From an uncultured Tissierellia bacterium (GTDB taxonomy: Bacteria; Bacillota; Clostridia; Tissierellales; Tissierellaceae): a stretch of DNA of 64,000 bases. The number at the start of each line of letters is the position of its first letter. Positions within the stretch are counted from its first letter, which is position 1. The notes beneath the pieces are model-generated. The model saw nothing but the letters and a program-made list of their open reading frames with translations, had not been told where the DNA came from and did no database searches. The DNA lies in contig CAMIXG010000002.1 in the NCBI GenBank assembly GCA_946402705.1, positions 62,001 through 126,000 of the forward strand. The letters run 5' to 3'. Of this stretch, positions 10,514 to 18,295 are shown one piece after another. The position numbers were made by a program, and so were the translations under genes.

Positions 10514-11209
10514 ATGAAATCAGAAAGATTATTAGAAATATCAAAGCTTGTTAAAGAAAATGCCATAGTGGCAGATATCGGTACAGACCATGGATATATT
10601 CCAGTCTACCTAATAGAAAATAAGGTGGCTAAAAAGGTTATAGGTTCAGATGTATCAAAAGGGTCTTTAAATAAGATAATTTCCTATGTAAAGTCTAGAA
10701 AGTTAGAAGAGTTTATAGATACAAGGCTTGGGAATGGTCTTGAGGTAATAAAACCCTTTGAAATAGACACTGTTATAATAGCTGGAATGGGTGGTATTTT
10801 AATAACTGAGATATTAGAAAAAGATAGAAATATAACAAATAGCATAAACAATTTTATACTGCAGCCAATGGTTGGAGCCAAAGAGCTTAGGGAGTATCTA
10901 TTGGATAATGGATTTACTATCATAACAACAAAATTATTAAAAGAAGATGGCAGGTACTATGAAATTATAAATGCAAAAATAGGCAAGGAAAAGAAATGGA
11001 CGGATATAAACTTAGAACTACCTCAAAATTTAATAGAAGAAAAACATCCCCTATTGATAGAATATATAAATCATAAGATAGATTTTTCAAAAAATGTCTT
11101 AGATGGTATAAGGGACAAAGATGGAGAAAAGGTAAAGGAAAGAGTTGAAGAGCTGAATAAAGAGATAGAAGCTTATGAGGAGGTATTAAGGCAAGTTGAA
11201 AGCAAGTGA
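10514..11209 (+). CDS. trmK: tRNA (adenine(22)-N(1))-methyltransferase
   Basis: TrmK methylates A22 of tRNA using S-adenosylmethionine. The 231-residue protein has the SAM-binding motif VADIGTDHGYIPVYLIE near residues 19-35, which is the family signature, and the conserved IAGMGG near 90. A C-terminal helical part (from about 165) is typical of the family. AGAGGTG lies seven bases before the ATG. It overlaps the following Nif3-family gene by 14 bp; the rpoD-trmK-nif3 order is the same as in Bacillus. Confidence 0.93.
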   Translation: MKSERLLEISKLVKENAIVADIGTDHGYIPVYLIENKVAKKVIGSDVSKGSLNKIISYVKSRKLEEFIDTRLGNGLEVIKPFEIDTVIIAGMGGILITEILEKDRNITNSINNFILQPMVGAKELREYLLDNGFTIITTKLLKEDGRYYEIINAKIGKEKKWTDINLELPQNLIEEKHPLLIEYINHKIDFSKNVLDGIRDKDGEKVKERVEELNKEIEAYEEVLRQVESK

Positions 11210-11981
11210 AATAATTGAATTTATGGAAGAATGGGCTCCAAGCAGTCTAGCAGAAAACTGGGATAATTCTGGTTTTCAAATAGGAGAGGACTTTGTAGAA
11301 GTAAATAAAATACTCTTAGCTTTAGATTTAGATAGTGATGTTTTAGCCTATGCCAAATCAAATAATTGTCAGATGATTATAAGTCATCATCCATTTATTT
11401 TTAGCGGTATAAAATCAATTACTAATAAAACTTATGATGGTAAGCTTATAATAGATATGATAAAAAATGATATGGTTTTTTATCCTACACATACAAATAT
11501 GGACCAGGTTGAAGATGGTGTTAGTCAAGAATTGGCAAATAAGATTAAATTAAGGGATAAATTTGTTTTAGATGTAACAGATGAAGAAAACAATTTTGGC
11601 TATGGTATAGTTGGAAAAGTGAATGATATAAAAGCTATAGATTTTATAACTCTTGTGAAAAATAATTTGGATGTAAAGAACCTAACTGTTTTTGGAGATA
11701 TAGAAGGTAGGTACATAAAAAATGTAGCTGTCATGGGAGGTAGCGGAGCCTCTTATATAGAAAGTGCTAAAAATAGTGGAGCAGATGTTTTAATCACTGG
11801 AGATGTTAAGTATCATGATGGGCAACTTGCAAACAAGCTGGGACTTTTGGTAATAGATGTAGGTCATTATCATACAGAAAAACATATTTTAAACAAGATA
11901 GGTCAAAAGTTAAAGATTTTTAATAAAGGACTGGAAGTACTTATATATGAAAATCCAAGCCCTCTATATAAAATATACTAA
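11196..11981 (+). CDS. Nif3-like dinuclear metal centre hexameric protein
   Basis: Members of the NIF3/DUF34 family form hexamers with a di-metal site; in some bacteria they act as GTP cyclohydrolase I type 2, but the role is not settled. The 261-residue protein shows the expected metal ligands: ISHHPFIF near residue 67, PTHTNMDQ near 104 and the C-terminal VGHYHTEK near 224. At 261 residues it is the short form without the extra PII-like domain found in Bacillus YqfO. The start is TTG 11196, inside trmK, behind GAGGAGG. Confidence 0.9.
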   Translation: MKASEIIEFMEEWAPSSLAENWDNSGFQIGEDFVEVNKILLALDLDSDVLAYAKSNNCQMIISHHPFIFSGIKSITNKTYDGKLIIDMIKNDMVFYPTHTNMDQVEDGVSQELANKIKLRDKFVLDVTDEENNFGYGIVGKVNDIKAIDFITLVKNNLDVKNLTVFGDIEGRYIKNVAVMGGSGASYIESAKNSGADVLITGDVKYHDGQLANKLGLLVIDVGHYHTEKHILNKIGQKLKIFNKGLEVLIYENPSPLYKIY

Positions 11982-12008
11982 AAAATACTATTCTATATGC
12001 GGAAAATA

Positions 12009-12017
12009 TGCTATAAT
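12009..12017 (+). promoter_or_regulatory. extended -10 promoter of rnpB
   Basis: TGC directly precedes TATAAT (12012-12017), giving an extended -10 element; no good -35 is visible 17 bases upstream. The start point predicted near 12024 agrees with the 5' end of the RNase P RNA. Confidence 0.7.
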
Positions 12018-12026
12018 CATTTAGTA

Positions 12027-12370
12027 GTGAGTAAGTTGAGTAGTCGCGTGTATCTTTGATACATGAGGAAAGTCCGTGCTCCACAAAGCGAGATGCTGGA
12101 TAACGTCCAGTGGAGGTGACTCTAAGGCTAGTGCAACAGAAATATACCGCCTAGTTTACTAGGTAAGGGTGGAAAGGTGAGGTAAGAGCTCACCAGCATT
12201 TAGGTGACTAAATGGCTCTGTAAACCCCATCTGGAGCAAGACCAAAAGGGAATACAAAACATAGTAGCTTTGATATGATTCCAAAATGGTAGGTCGCATG
12301 ACTTTATCGGTAACGATAAGGCTTAGATAGATGACTATTTAAACAGAACACGGCTTATAGATTTACTCAT
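12027..12370 (+). ncRNA. rnpB: RNase P catalytic RNA
   Basis: This is the ribozyme that trims the 5' leader of tRNA precursors. Conserved blocks are visible: GAGGAAAGTCCGTGCTCC near 12063-12080, the core ACAGAAA near 12136, GGTAAGGGTGGAAAGGTGAGGT split over 12161-12182, TAAACCCCATCTGGAGCAAG near 12221-12240 and the 3' motif ACAGAACACGGCTTA near 12343. The ends are set by the P1 helix: GTGAGTAAG at 12027-12035 pairs with TTTACTCAT at 12362-12370. At about 344 bases it has a usual size. It stands alone with its own promoter and terminator. Confidence 0.96.
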
Positions 12371-12379
12371 TAAATAAAG

Positions 12380-12405
12380 ACACTTACTAAAGTAAGTGTT
12401 TTTAT
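12380..12405 (+). terminator. terminator after rnpB
   Basis: ACACTTAC / GTAAGTGT (12380-12387, 12392-12399) with loop TAAA, followed by TTTTATTTTTA. Confidence 0.85.
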
Positions 12406-12457
12406 TTTTATATGGAGATAATTTTAAGAATAGAAGTTTTACAAATAGGAGGTAATT

Positions 12458-13360
12458 ATGGATAGTTTTAAAGTTGCCAAAAAAGTTTCCTTTGTCACAA
12501 TAGTTATAAATATTGTCTTGGCTATAGGAAAAATATTAGCTGGTGTAGTTGGAAAAAGTAGTGCCATGATAGCAGATGGTTTTCATACCTTATCAGATGT
12601 AGCTACAACAGTGATAGTATTAGTAGGTATAAAAATAGCAAATAAAAAGGCTGATGAAAATCATCCTTATGGACATGAAAAATATGAATCTATATTTGCA
12701 AAATTACTTAGTTTATTTTTATTATTTACAGGACTTGCAATAGGATATGAATCTATTAAAATCCTACATGCAAAAACCTTTGTAACACCAGGAAAAATTG
12801 CTCTTTATGCTGCAGTTGCCTCAATTGTAGTAAAAGAGCTTATGTATAGATATACACTAGTGGCAGCAAAGAAAATAAAAAGTACATCAATGGAAGCAGA
12901 TGCTTGGCATCATAGATCAGATGCCCTATCTTCTGTGGGAACTTTTGTAGGTATACTTGGTGCTAGATTAGGTTTTCCAGCCCTTGATCCTATAGCAGGA
13001 CTTATAGTAGCAGCACTTATAGTTAAGGTTGGAGTAGACCTATATTTAAGGGCTGTAAAAGAACTTGTAGATGAATCAGCAGATGGCGAAACTATAGAAA
13101 AGATAGAACACCTAACTAGGGAGACAGATGGGGTATTAAATATTAGTACTTTAAAGACCAGAGTATTTGGAAATAAAATATATGTAGATATAGACATAGT
13201 GGTAGATGCAAATATAACAGTTGAGCAGGGACACGATATAGCAGAAAAGGTCCATGACAAATTAGAGGATGAAATAAAAGAAATAAAGCATTGTATGATT
13301 CATATTGAGCCATGTAAGGAAGATTGCTCCGAAAATGACAGAAAAACTTGTAAAAAATAA
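12458..13360 (+). CDS. cation diffusion facilitator family transporter
   Basis: CDF proteins export divalent metal ions (Zn, Fe, Mn, Co or Cd) in exchange for protons. The 300-residue protein has about six membrane segments up to residue 200: the first helix ends before SSAMIADGFHTLSDV (residues 34-48), the metal-site segment carrying H and D, then HPYGHEKYE in the cytoplasmic loop near 68 and EADAWHHRSDALSS near 147 with the second half of the transport site. A soluble C-terminal dimerisation domain follows (about 205-300), ending in a Cys-rich tail that could bind metal. The ATG follows AGGAGG. The substrate cannot be decided from the sequence. Confidence 0.92.
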   Translation: MDSFKVAKKVSFVTIVINIVLAIGKILAGVVGKSSAMIADGFHTLSDVATTVIVLVGIKIANKKADENHPYGHEKYESIFAKLLSLFLLFTGLAIGYESIKILHAKTFVTPGKIALYAAVASIVVKELMYRYTLVAAKKIKSTSMEADAWHHRSDALSSVGTFVGILGARLGFPALDPIAGLIVAALIVKVGVDLYLRAVKELVDESADGETIEKIEHLTRETDGVLNISTLKTRVFGNKIYVDIDIVVDANITVEQGHDIAEKVHDKLEDEIKEIKHCMIHIEPCKEDCSENDRKTCKK

Positions 13361-13419
13361 TTTAATAGCTATAGACTAGTAATAAACTAAAGAATCTAGG
13401 TTGTCACTTTGTAACACAG

Positions 13420-13448
13420 TTGCAATATAAAACCAAGTAGATTATAAT
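13420..13448 (+). promoter_or_regulatory. promoter of the NlpC/P60 gene
   Basis: TTGCAA (13420-13425) and TATAAT (13443-13448) with a 17-base spacer; start predicted near 13455, about 50 bases before the GTG start. Confidence 0.7.
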
Positions 13449-13504
13449 AAGCTAGTAAGTGTAAAATATGAATAACAAGGTACAGATTGTTAGGAGCGTG
13501 TTTT

Positions 13505-14533
13505 GTGAATAATAAGAATAAGAAAATAGCTACAGCCTTGGCATTATCATTAGTTGCAGCTATGAGTTTTAGAGATACAGGTATGTTAATTAAAGATTTC
13601 AGTAACTCTAATGACTCTCTAAATTCAGGTGAAAAGATAGAAATCATTCAAGAGACCGACAGAGTATATTTGGTACAAGGTAAAGCAGGAAATGTCGAAA
13701 TACCAAAAGACAATATGATAAAAGAGATAAAATCAGAATTCACTTATAAAGTAAAGAATGTTACAGACATAGTAAATGAAAACAGCAATGAATCACAAAG
13801 AAAACTTAGAAAAAATGAAGTTATAGAAGCAGTATATTTAGATGGAAACCAGGGAGTGTTTAAAACACAAGATGGTATAACTGGTACAGTAAGCCTTGAT
13901 CAGCTAGAAGTAGTTGGTGATTATACTGAAACAAAGGGTGTATCAAAGGTAGATACTGTCTTAAAAAGTGGTGAAAACACTTTCACTATAAAAAGAGGAA
14001 ATCCAGTTAAGGTCATAGGATATAAGGGCGATGACTATGTTGTTATTGATATGCAAGGAAATAGATACAACACAGCTAAGTCAAATATATCAATAGGAAA
14101 TGAAAATGAAGCAGCAGCACCTACAAGAGGTGGGCTTGATATAGCTAAGAAACCATCTAATAAGGTTGATAATCTTGTAGCTAATGCTAAAAAAGAAATA
14201 GGAAAACCATATGTATCTGGAGATACAGGAAGTAGAGGATATGATTGTTCAGGATTTACCTATGCAATGTATCTAAAAACTTTTAACATGAAATTACCAA
14301 GAACTTCTGGTGGACAATCATCAGCAGGACAATTTGTAGACAAGTCAAAACTACAAGCAGGAGATTTAGTATTTTTTAGAACTACGGGAAAAGGTATAGG
14401 ACATGTGGGTATATATATAGGAAATGGAAATATGATTCATGCATCAACAGGACAGAGAAGGATAACTACAACTAGTATACATACTAACTATTTTGCATCT
14501 AGGTATGTGACAGCTAGAAGAGTAATAAATTAA
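13505..14533 (+). CDS. secreted NlpC/P60 peptidoglycan hydrolase with SH3-like domains
   Basis: The 342-residue protein should cut peptide stems in the cell wall. It starts at GTG 13505 behind TTAGGAGCG, with a short basic and hydrophobic N-terminus (KNKKIATALALSLVAAMSF) that looks like a signal peptide or anchor. Residues about 35-200 form two SH3-like wall-binding repeats separated by linkers. The NlpC/P60 domain (about 225-342) has the catalytic Cys in YDCSGFTYAM, His in GHVGIYIG and the third residue in MIHAS. It is a single-gene unit with its own promoter and terminator. Confidence 0.9.
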   Translation: MNNKNKKIATALALSLVAAMSFRDTGMLIKDFSNSNDSLNSGEKIEIIQETDRVYLVQGKAGNVEIPKDNMIKEIKSEFTYKVKNVTDIVNENSNESQRKLRKNEVIEAVYLDGNQGVFKTQDGITGTVSLDQLEVVGDYTETKGVSKVDTVLKSGENTFTIKRGNPVKVIGYKGDDYVVIDMQGNRYNTAKSNISIGNENEAAAPTRGGLDIAKKPSNKVDNLVANAKKEIGKPYVSGDTGSRGYDCSGFTYAMYLKTFNMKLPRTSGGQSSAGQFVDKSKLQAGDLVFFRTTGKGIGHVGIYIGNGNMIHASTGQRRITTTSIHTNYFASRYVTARRVIN

Positions 14534-14541
14534 TAAATCGA

Positions 14542-14579
14542 AAGACAAAATCTAAAATTTTTTAGGTTTTGTCTTTTTT
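14542..14579 (+). terminator. terminator after the NlpC/P60 gene
   Basis: AAGACAAAATCTAAAA pairs with TTTTTTAGGTTTTGTCTT (one wobble) and is followed by a T-run to 14579. Confidence 0.85.
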
Positions 14580-14669
14580 ATTTTAAAATATATTAAATAC
14601 GAAAATGGGATAATATAAGGAAAACTTAGTTAAAATAAACAAATACTGGAAAATTCAGAAAAAAAACAA

Positions 14670-14698
14670 TTGATAAATTATTCTCAACCTGCTATAAT
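14670..14698 (+). promoter_or_regulatory. promoter and long leader of first NhaC-type gene
   Basis: TTGATA (14670-14675), 17 bases, TATAAT (14693-14698) preceded by TGC: a strong promoter. The start near 14705 gives a leader of about 190 bases before the ATG at 14896. The leader has a hairpin at about 14707-14745, a second at about 14794-14813 and two 12-base direct repeats (14816-14827, 14846-14857). I recognise no riboswitch class in it. The rest of the 14580-14669 gap is AT-rich with nothing identifiable. Confidence 0.7.
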
Positions 14699-14895
14699 CA
14701 ATTCAAGGACATATTAAAAATATTCTAAATATTTTAATAGTTGTCAATAATACATAGGAGTGTGATGTCTCTGAAAGAAGTGCGAAAAGCTTTGAATATC
14801 TATTAACATATTCGAAATAATCAAAAAATTGAGAAAATACAATGCAATAATCAAAAACGTAATTATTCATGATTGTAATTGAGGGGGTAAAATTA

Positions 14896-16353
14896 ATGAT
14901 AGCACTTATTAAACTTTCACCAGTAATATTATTAACAGCAATGATGATGCTGAGTGGATTTGGATATTGGGACTTAGACATATTAGTAATAGCACCTATA
15001 GTAACAGTATACGGAGCTATAATAGCAGCAGTAGTAGATAAGTTTTCATTTCAAGATTTAGTTGATGCAGCAGTTGAAAACGTAAAAGAGATGCAACTTG
15101 TATTCTTTATACTTATGCTAGCTTATGCATTAGCAGAAGCATTCATGGCAACAGGAGTAGGAGCTTCAATTATAAATGTATCTTTAAACTTTGGACTTAG
15201 TGCAAGAACAGTAGCAGTAACAGCATTTATAGTATCTAGTATATTATCAATTGCAACTGGTTCATCTTGGGGTACATTCGCAGCAGCAGCACCTATCTTC
15301 TTATGGTTAAATCATATAGTAGGTGGAGACATAATAATCACAGTTGGGGCAATAGCTGGTGGTTCATGCTTCGGAGATAACATAGGACTTATATCTGATA
15401 CAACTGTAGTAAGTTCAGGTATACAAGAGGTTGACGTTATAGACAGGGTTAGACATCAAGGGGTTTGGTCAGTAGGATGTTTAATAATATCTGCAATTAT
15501 ATTTTTTCTTTTAGGATTAAGTCAACCAGATACAGTTGGTTCAGCATCAGATGCCATAGCTCAAATACCAGATGAAGTATGGGCTACATTAGAAGAGCAA
15601 AGACCAGCTGCAGTAGAATTACTTAATCAAGTATCAGCAGGAGTACCTGTTTACATGGTAATTCCTTTAATCGTAGTAATAGGAACAGCAGTAGCAGGAG
15701 TACCAACTCTAGCTTGTCTAGGAATGGGGTTAATAGCATCTTTTGGATTTGGTATGATAGCAGGAACTACAAGCCCATTTGAATTTTTAGGACTTATTCA
15801 ATCAGGATTTGAAGGAGCAGGTTCTTGGGTAATAATAATGATGATGTGGGTAGGAGCCTTTGGTGGTATCATGGGTAAGATGGATGCCTTCAAGCCTTTA
15901 TCAGACTTAGTAATAAAGATATCAGGAAGTGTAAGACAGTTAATGTTCTGGAATGGTATACTTTCATTATTAGGAAATGCAGCTCTTGCAGATGAGATGA
16001 CTCAAATAGTTACAATAGGACCTATTATCAAAACTATAACTGATAATAATGTTGTAACAAGTGAAGAAGAAATGTACAAACTAAGACTTAGAAATGCTAC
16101 ATTCTCAGATGCCCTTGGAGTATTTGGTTCACAGTTTATTCCATGGCATGTATATATAGCTTTCTTTATGGGGATAGCACAATCCATATATCCATTACAT
16201 CAGTTTAGAGCATTTGACTTAATGAAGTACAATGTAATGGCTATGCTAGCTGTTGTAACAATTTTATTATTCACTTTAACTGGATTAGATAGATTGGTAC
16301 CATTCTTCCGAATACCATCTGAACCAGAAGCCCAATTAAAGAAAAATATTTAA
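14896..16353 (+). CDS. NhaC-type Na+/H+ antiporter family protein (copy 1)
   Basis: A 485-residue membrane protein with about 12 hydrophobic segments. The sequence TGSSWGTFAAAAPIFLW near residue 125 is the characteristic motif of the NhaC Na+/H+ antiporter group within the ion transporter superfamily; GGSCFGDNIGLISDTTVVSS near 160 and GNAALADEMTQIVTIGP near 365 are further conserved membrane motifs. Antiport of Na+ for H+ is therefore likely, but some NhaC relatives carry organic acids or amino acids, so substrate is uncertain. ATG 14896 follows GAGGGGG. The next gene is a paralogue of identical length and mostly identical sequence. Confidence 0.82.
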   Translation: MIALIKLSPVILLTAMMMLSGFGYWDLDILVIAPIVTVYGAIIAAVVDKFSFQDLVDAAVENVKEMQLVFFILMLAYALAEAFMATGVGASIINVSLNFGLSARTVAVTAFIVSSILSIATGSSWGTFAAAAPIFLWLNHIVGGDIIITVGAIAGGSCFGDNIGLISDTTVVSSGIQEVDVIDRVRHQGVWSVGCLIISAIIFFLLGLSQPDTVGSASDAIAQIPDEVWATLEEQRPAAVELLNQVSAGVPVYMVIPLIVVIGTAVAGVPTLACLGMGLIASFGFGMIAGTTSPFEFLGLIQSGFEGAGSWVIIMMMWVGAFGGIMGKMDAFKPLSDLVIKISGSVRQLMFWNGILSLLGNAALADEMTQIVTIGPIIKTITDNNVVTSEEEMYKLRLRNATFSDALGVFGSQFIPWHVYIAFFMGIAQSIYPLHQFRAFDLMKYNVMAMLAVVTILLFTLTGLDRLVPFFRIPSEPEAQLKKNI

Positions 16354-16372
16354 TGAATTTAAAATAAATAGT

Positions 16373-16402
16373 AAAAAAGAGATGCCTAGCATCTCTTTTT
16401 TT
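16373..16402 (+). terminator. terminator after NhaC copy 1
   Basis: A 13-bp perfect stem (16373-16385 / 16389-16401) with core AGAGATGC / GCATCTCT, loop CTA and a T-run that forms the end of the stem. Confidence 0.85.
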
Positions 16403-16479
16403 GTTATTTAAAAAAAGTTTAGCCTTAGTAACAATCTTATCTTGGGTCTATTATAATTAACTAACAATTTAATTAATGG

Positions 16480-16508
16480 TTGCATAATATATTAACCTGT
16501 TTTATAAT
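16480..16508 (+). promoter_or_regulatory. promoter in the intergenic region before NhaC copy 2
   Basis: TTGCAT (16480-16485) and TATAAT (16503-16508) with a 17-base spacer. Predicted start near 16515, and a terminator lies only about 100 bases downstream, so the main product may be a short RNA. The 16403-16479 part before it holds nothing I recognise. Confidence 0.65.
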
Positions 16509-16514
16509 GTAATG

Positions 16515-16618
16515 GTGATAAAAATTATATACATAGAATATAGGTGTCAATCTGAGATTTTCAGTGTGATAAAATTATATATAAATAAATTTTGCATTGG
16601 GGATCCAATGCTTTTTTT
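16515..16618 (+). ncRNA. candidate short transcript or attenuated leader
   Basis: This stretch runs from a good promoter to a good terminator and has no convincing coding frame: the open frame from ATG 16511 starts before the predicted transcript. A small stem CTGA / TCAG sits near 16552-16564. It could be an independent small RNA or the terminated form of the leader of the downstream NhaC gene. No known RNA family was recognised, so confidence is low. Confidence 0.35.
16594..16618 (+). terminator. terminator of the intergenic transcript
   Basis: GCATTGG / CCAATGC (16594-16600, 16605-16611) with loop GGAT and TTTTTTT directly after. It is placed 165 bases before the start of NhaC copy 2. Confidence 0.85.
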
Positions 16619-16782
16619 CATGCTTATATTCTGAAAAGTTTGAATTTACTCACAAGAGAAATTTGGAAGAGGTGGTCAATAGGAGGGCAAGACAGAAGCT
16701 TGAAAGTATGCAATAAATAATTTGAAAATTTAAACGACAGCAAATGTTATTAAAAAAGGTTATAATTTAGGGAGGGGATTTG

Positions 16783-18240
16783 GTGATAGAGTTTTTGAAA
16801 CTTTCACCGGTATTTTTATTAGCAGGAATGATGATGTTAACAGGTTTTGGATTCTGGGATTTAGACATTCTAGTAATCGCACCTATAGCTACAGTTTATG
16901 GCGCTATAATAGCGACTATAACAGATAAATTCTCATTTAATGAATTGGTGGATACAGCAGTTGATAATGTTAAAGAAATGCAACTTGTATTTTTTATACT
17001 TATGTTAGCTTACGCATTAGCAGAAGCTTTCATGGCAACAGGAGTAGGAGCATCTATAATATCTATAGCTCTTAAATTTGGAATGACTGGAAGAACTGTA
17101 GCGGTAACAGGTTTATTAGTATCAGCAATACTTTCAACAGCAACAGGTTCATCTTGGGGTACATTTGCAGCAGCAGCTCCAATATTCTTATGGCTAAACC
17201 ATATGGTTAATGGTGATGTAGTATTGACTACTGCAGCGGTAATAGGTGGATCTTGTTTTGGAGACACTATTGGACTTATATCAGATAATACTATTGTAAG
17301 TTCAAACATACATGATGTAAAAATGGAAGATAGACTACCAAGTCAAGGTGCTTGGGCAATAGTTATATTAGTTGGAGCAGCAATTATTTATTATGTAGTA
17401 GGTTTAAAATTACCAAGTGAAGTTGGTTCAGCATCTGAAGCTATTAATCAAATACCAGCAGAAGTATGGGATACATTAAAAGCAGATAGACCAGCAGCAG
17501 TTGATTTATTAAACCAAGTAGGAACAGGGGTTCCAATGTATATGATATTACCTTTAATCGTAGTAATAGGAACAGCTGTAGCAGGAATGCCTACTCTAGC
17601 TTGTTTAGGATTAGGTCTTATATCTTCAGGTATACTTGGAACAATAGCAGGAACAACAACTCCAATGGCATTTTTAGGACTTATGATGTCAGGATTTGAA
17701 GGAGCAGGTTCTTGGGTAATAATAATGATGATGTGGGTAGGAGCATTTGGTGGAATAATGAGTAAAATGGACGCATTTAAACCACTTTCTAACTTTGTTG
17801 TTAAAATCTCTAGAAACACTCGTCAACTTATGTTCTGTAATGGTTTATTATCTATTATAGGTAATGCTGCACTTGCAGATGAAATGGCTCAATTAGTAAC
17901 AATTGGACCAATTATGAAAACTATAAATGAAGAAAATTTAGTTGGTAGTGAAGAAGATTTATACCAATTAAGACTTAGAAATGCATCATTCTCATCAGCG
18001 CTTGGAGTATTTGGATCACAATTTATTCCTTGGCATGTTTATGTAGCTTTCTTCGTTGGTATAGCAGGATCTATATATCCACTACACCAATTCCAAGTAT
18101 TTGAATTAATGAAGGCTAACTATTTAGCAATGTTAGCTGTTGGTAGTATCTTATTCTTAACATTAACAGGATTAGATAGATTGATACCAGGATTTGGTAC
18201 ACCAAGTGAACCAAAAGTTAAGTTAAAAAAAGCAGCTTAA
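16783..18240 (+). CDS. NhaC-type Na+/H+ antiporter family protein (copy 2)
   Basis: A 485-residue membrane protein aligned end to end without visible gaps to the copy upstream; most residues are the same by eye. It keeps the TGSSWGTFAAAAPIFLW motif near residue 125, GGSCFGDTIGLISDN near 160 and the GNAALADEMAQLVTIGP motif near 365. Differences cluster in the second half of several membrane helices and in loops. The start GTG 16783 is chosen because GGGAGGGG is five bases before it and the length then equals copy 1; TTG 16780 would be too close. It has its own upstream region, so the two copies are probably expressed under different conditions. Confidence 0.82.
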   Translation: MIEFLKLSPVFLLAGMMMLTGFGFWDLDILVIAPIATVYGAIIATITDKFSFNELVDTAVDNVKEMQLVFFILMLAYALAEAFMATGVGASIISIALKFGMTGRTVAVTGLLVSAILSTATGSSWGTFAAAAPIFLWLNHMVNGDVVLTTAAVIGGSCFGDTIGLISDNTIVSSNIHDVKMEDRLPSQGAWAIVILVGAAIIYYVVGLKLPSEVGSASEAINQIPAEVWDTLKADRPAAVDLLNQVGTGVPMYMILPLIVVIGTAVAGMPTLACLGLGLISSGILGTIAGTTTPMAFLGLMMSGFEGAGSWVIIMMMWVGAFGGIMSKMDAFKPLSNFVVKISRNTRQLMFCNGLLSIIGNAALADEMAQLVTIGPIMKTINEENLVGSEEDLYQLRLRNASFSSALGVFGSQFIPWHVYVAFFVGIAGSIYPLHQFQVFELMKANYLAMLAVGSILFLTLTGLDRLIPGFGTPSEPKVKLKKAA

Positions 18241-18295
18241 TATAGATTGAGTTTATAAATTAGTATATACTTTAATTTAGATTGGAGTGATACTA

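Noticed and set aside
16511..16660. Open frame from ATG 16511 through the intergenic hairpin
   Set aside because: There is no ribosome site, the ATG lies before the predicted transcript start and the frame runs through a strong terminator; composition is not protein-like.
16681..16720. c-di-GMP riboswitch-like pieces (GGGCAA, GAAAG, TGCAA)
   Set aside because: The order is suggestive, but the later conserved parts of the class (CTAA and GGTAGGTAGCGGGGTTACC-type segments) are absent downstream.
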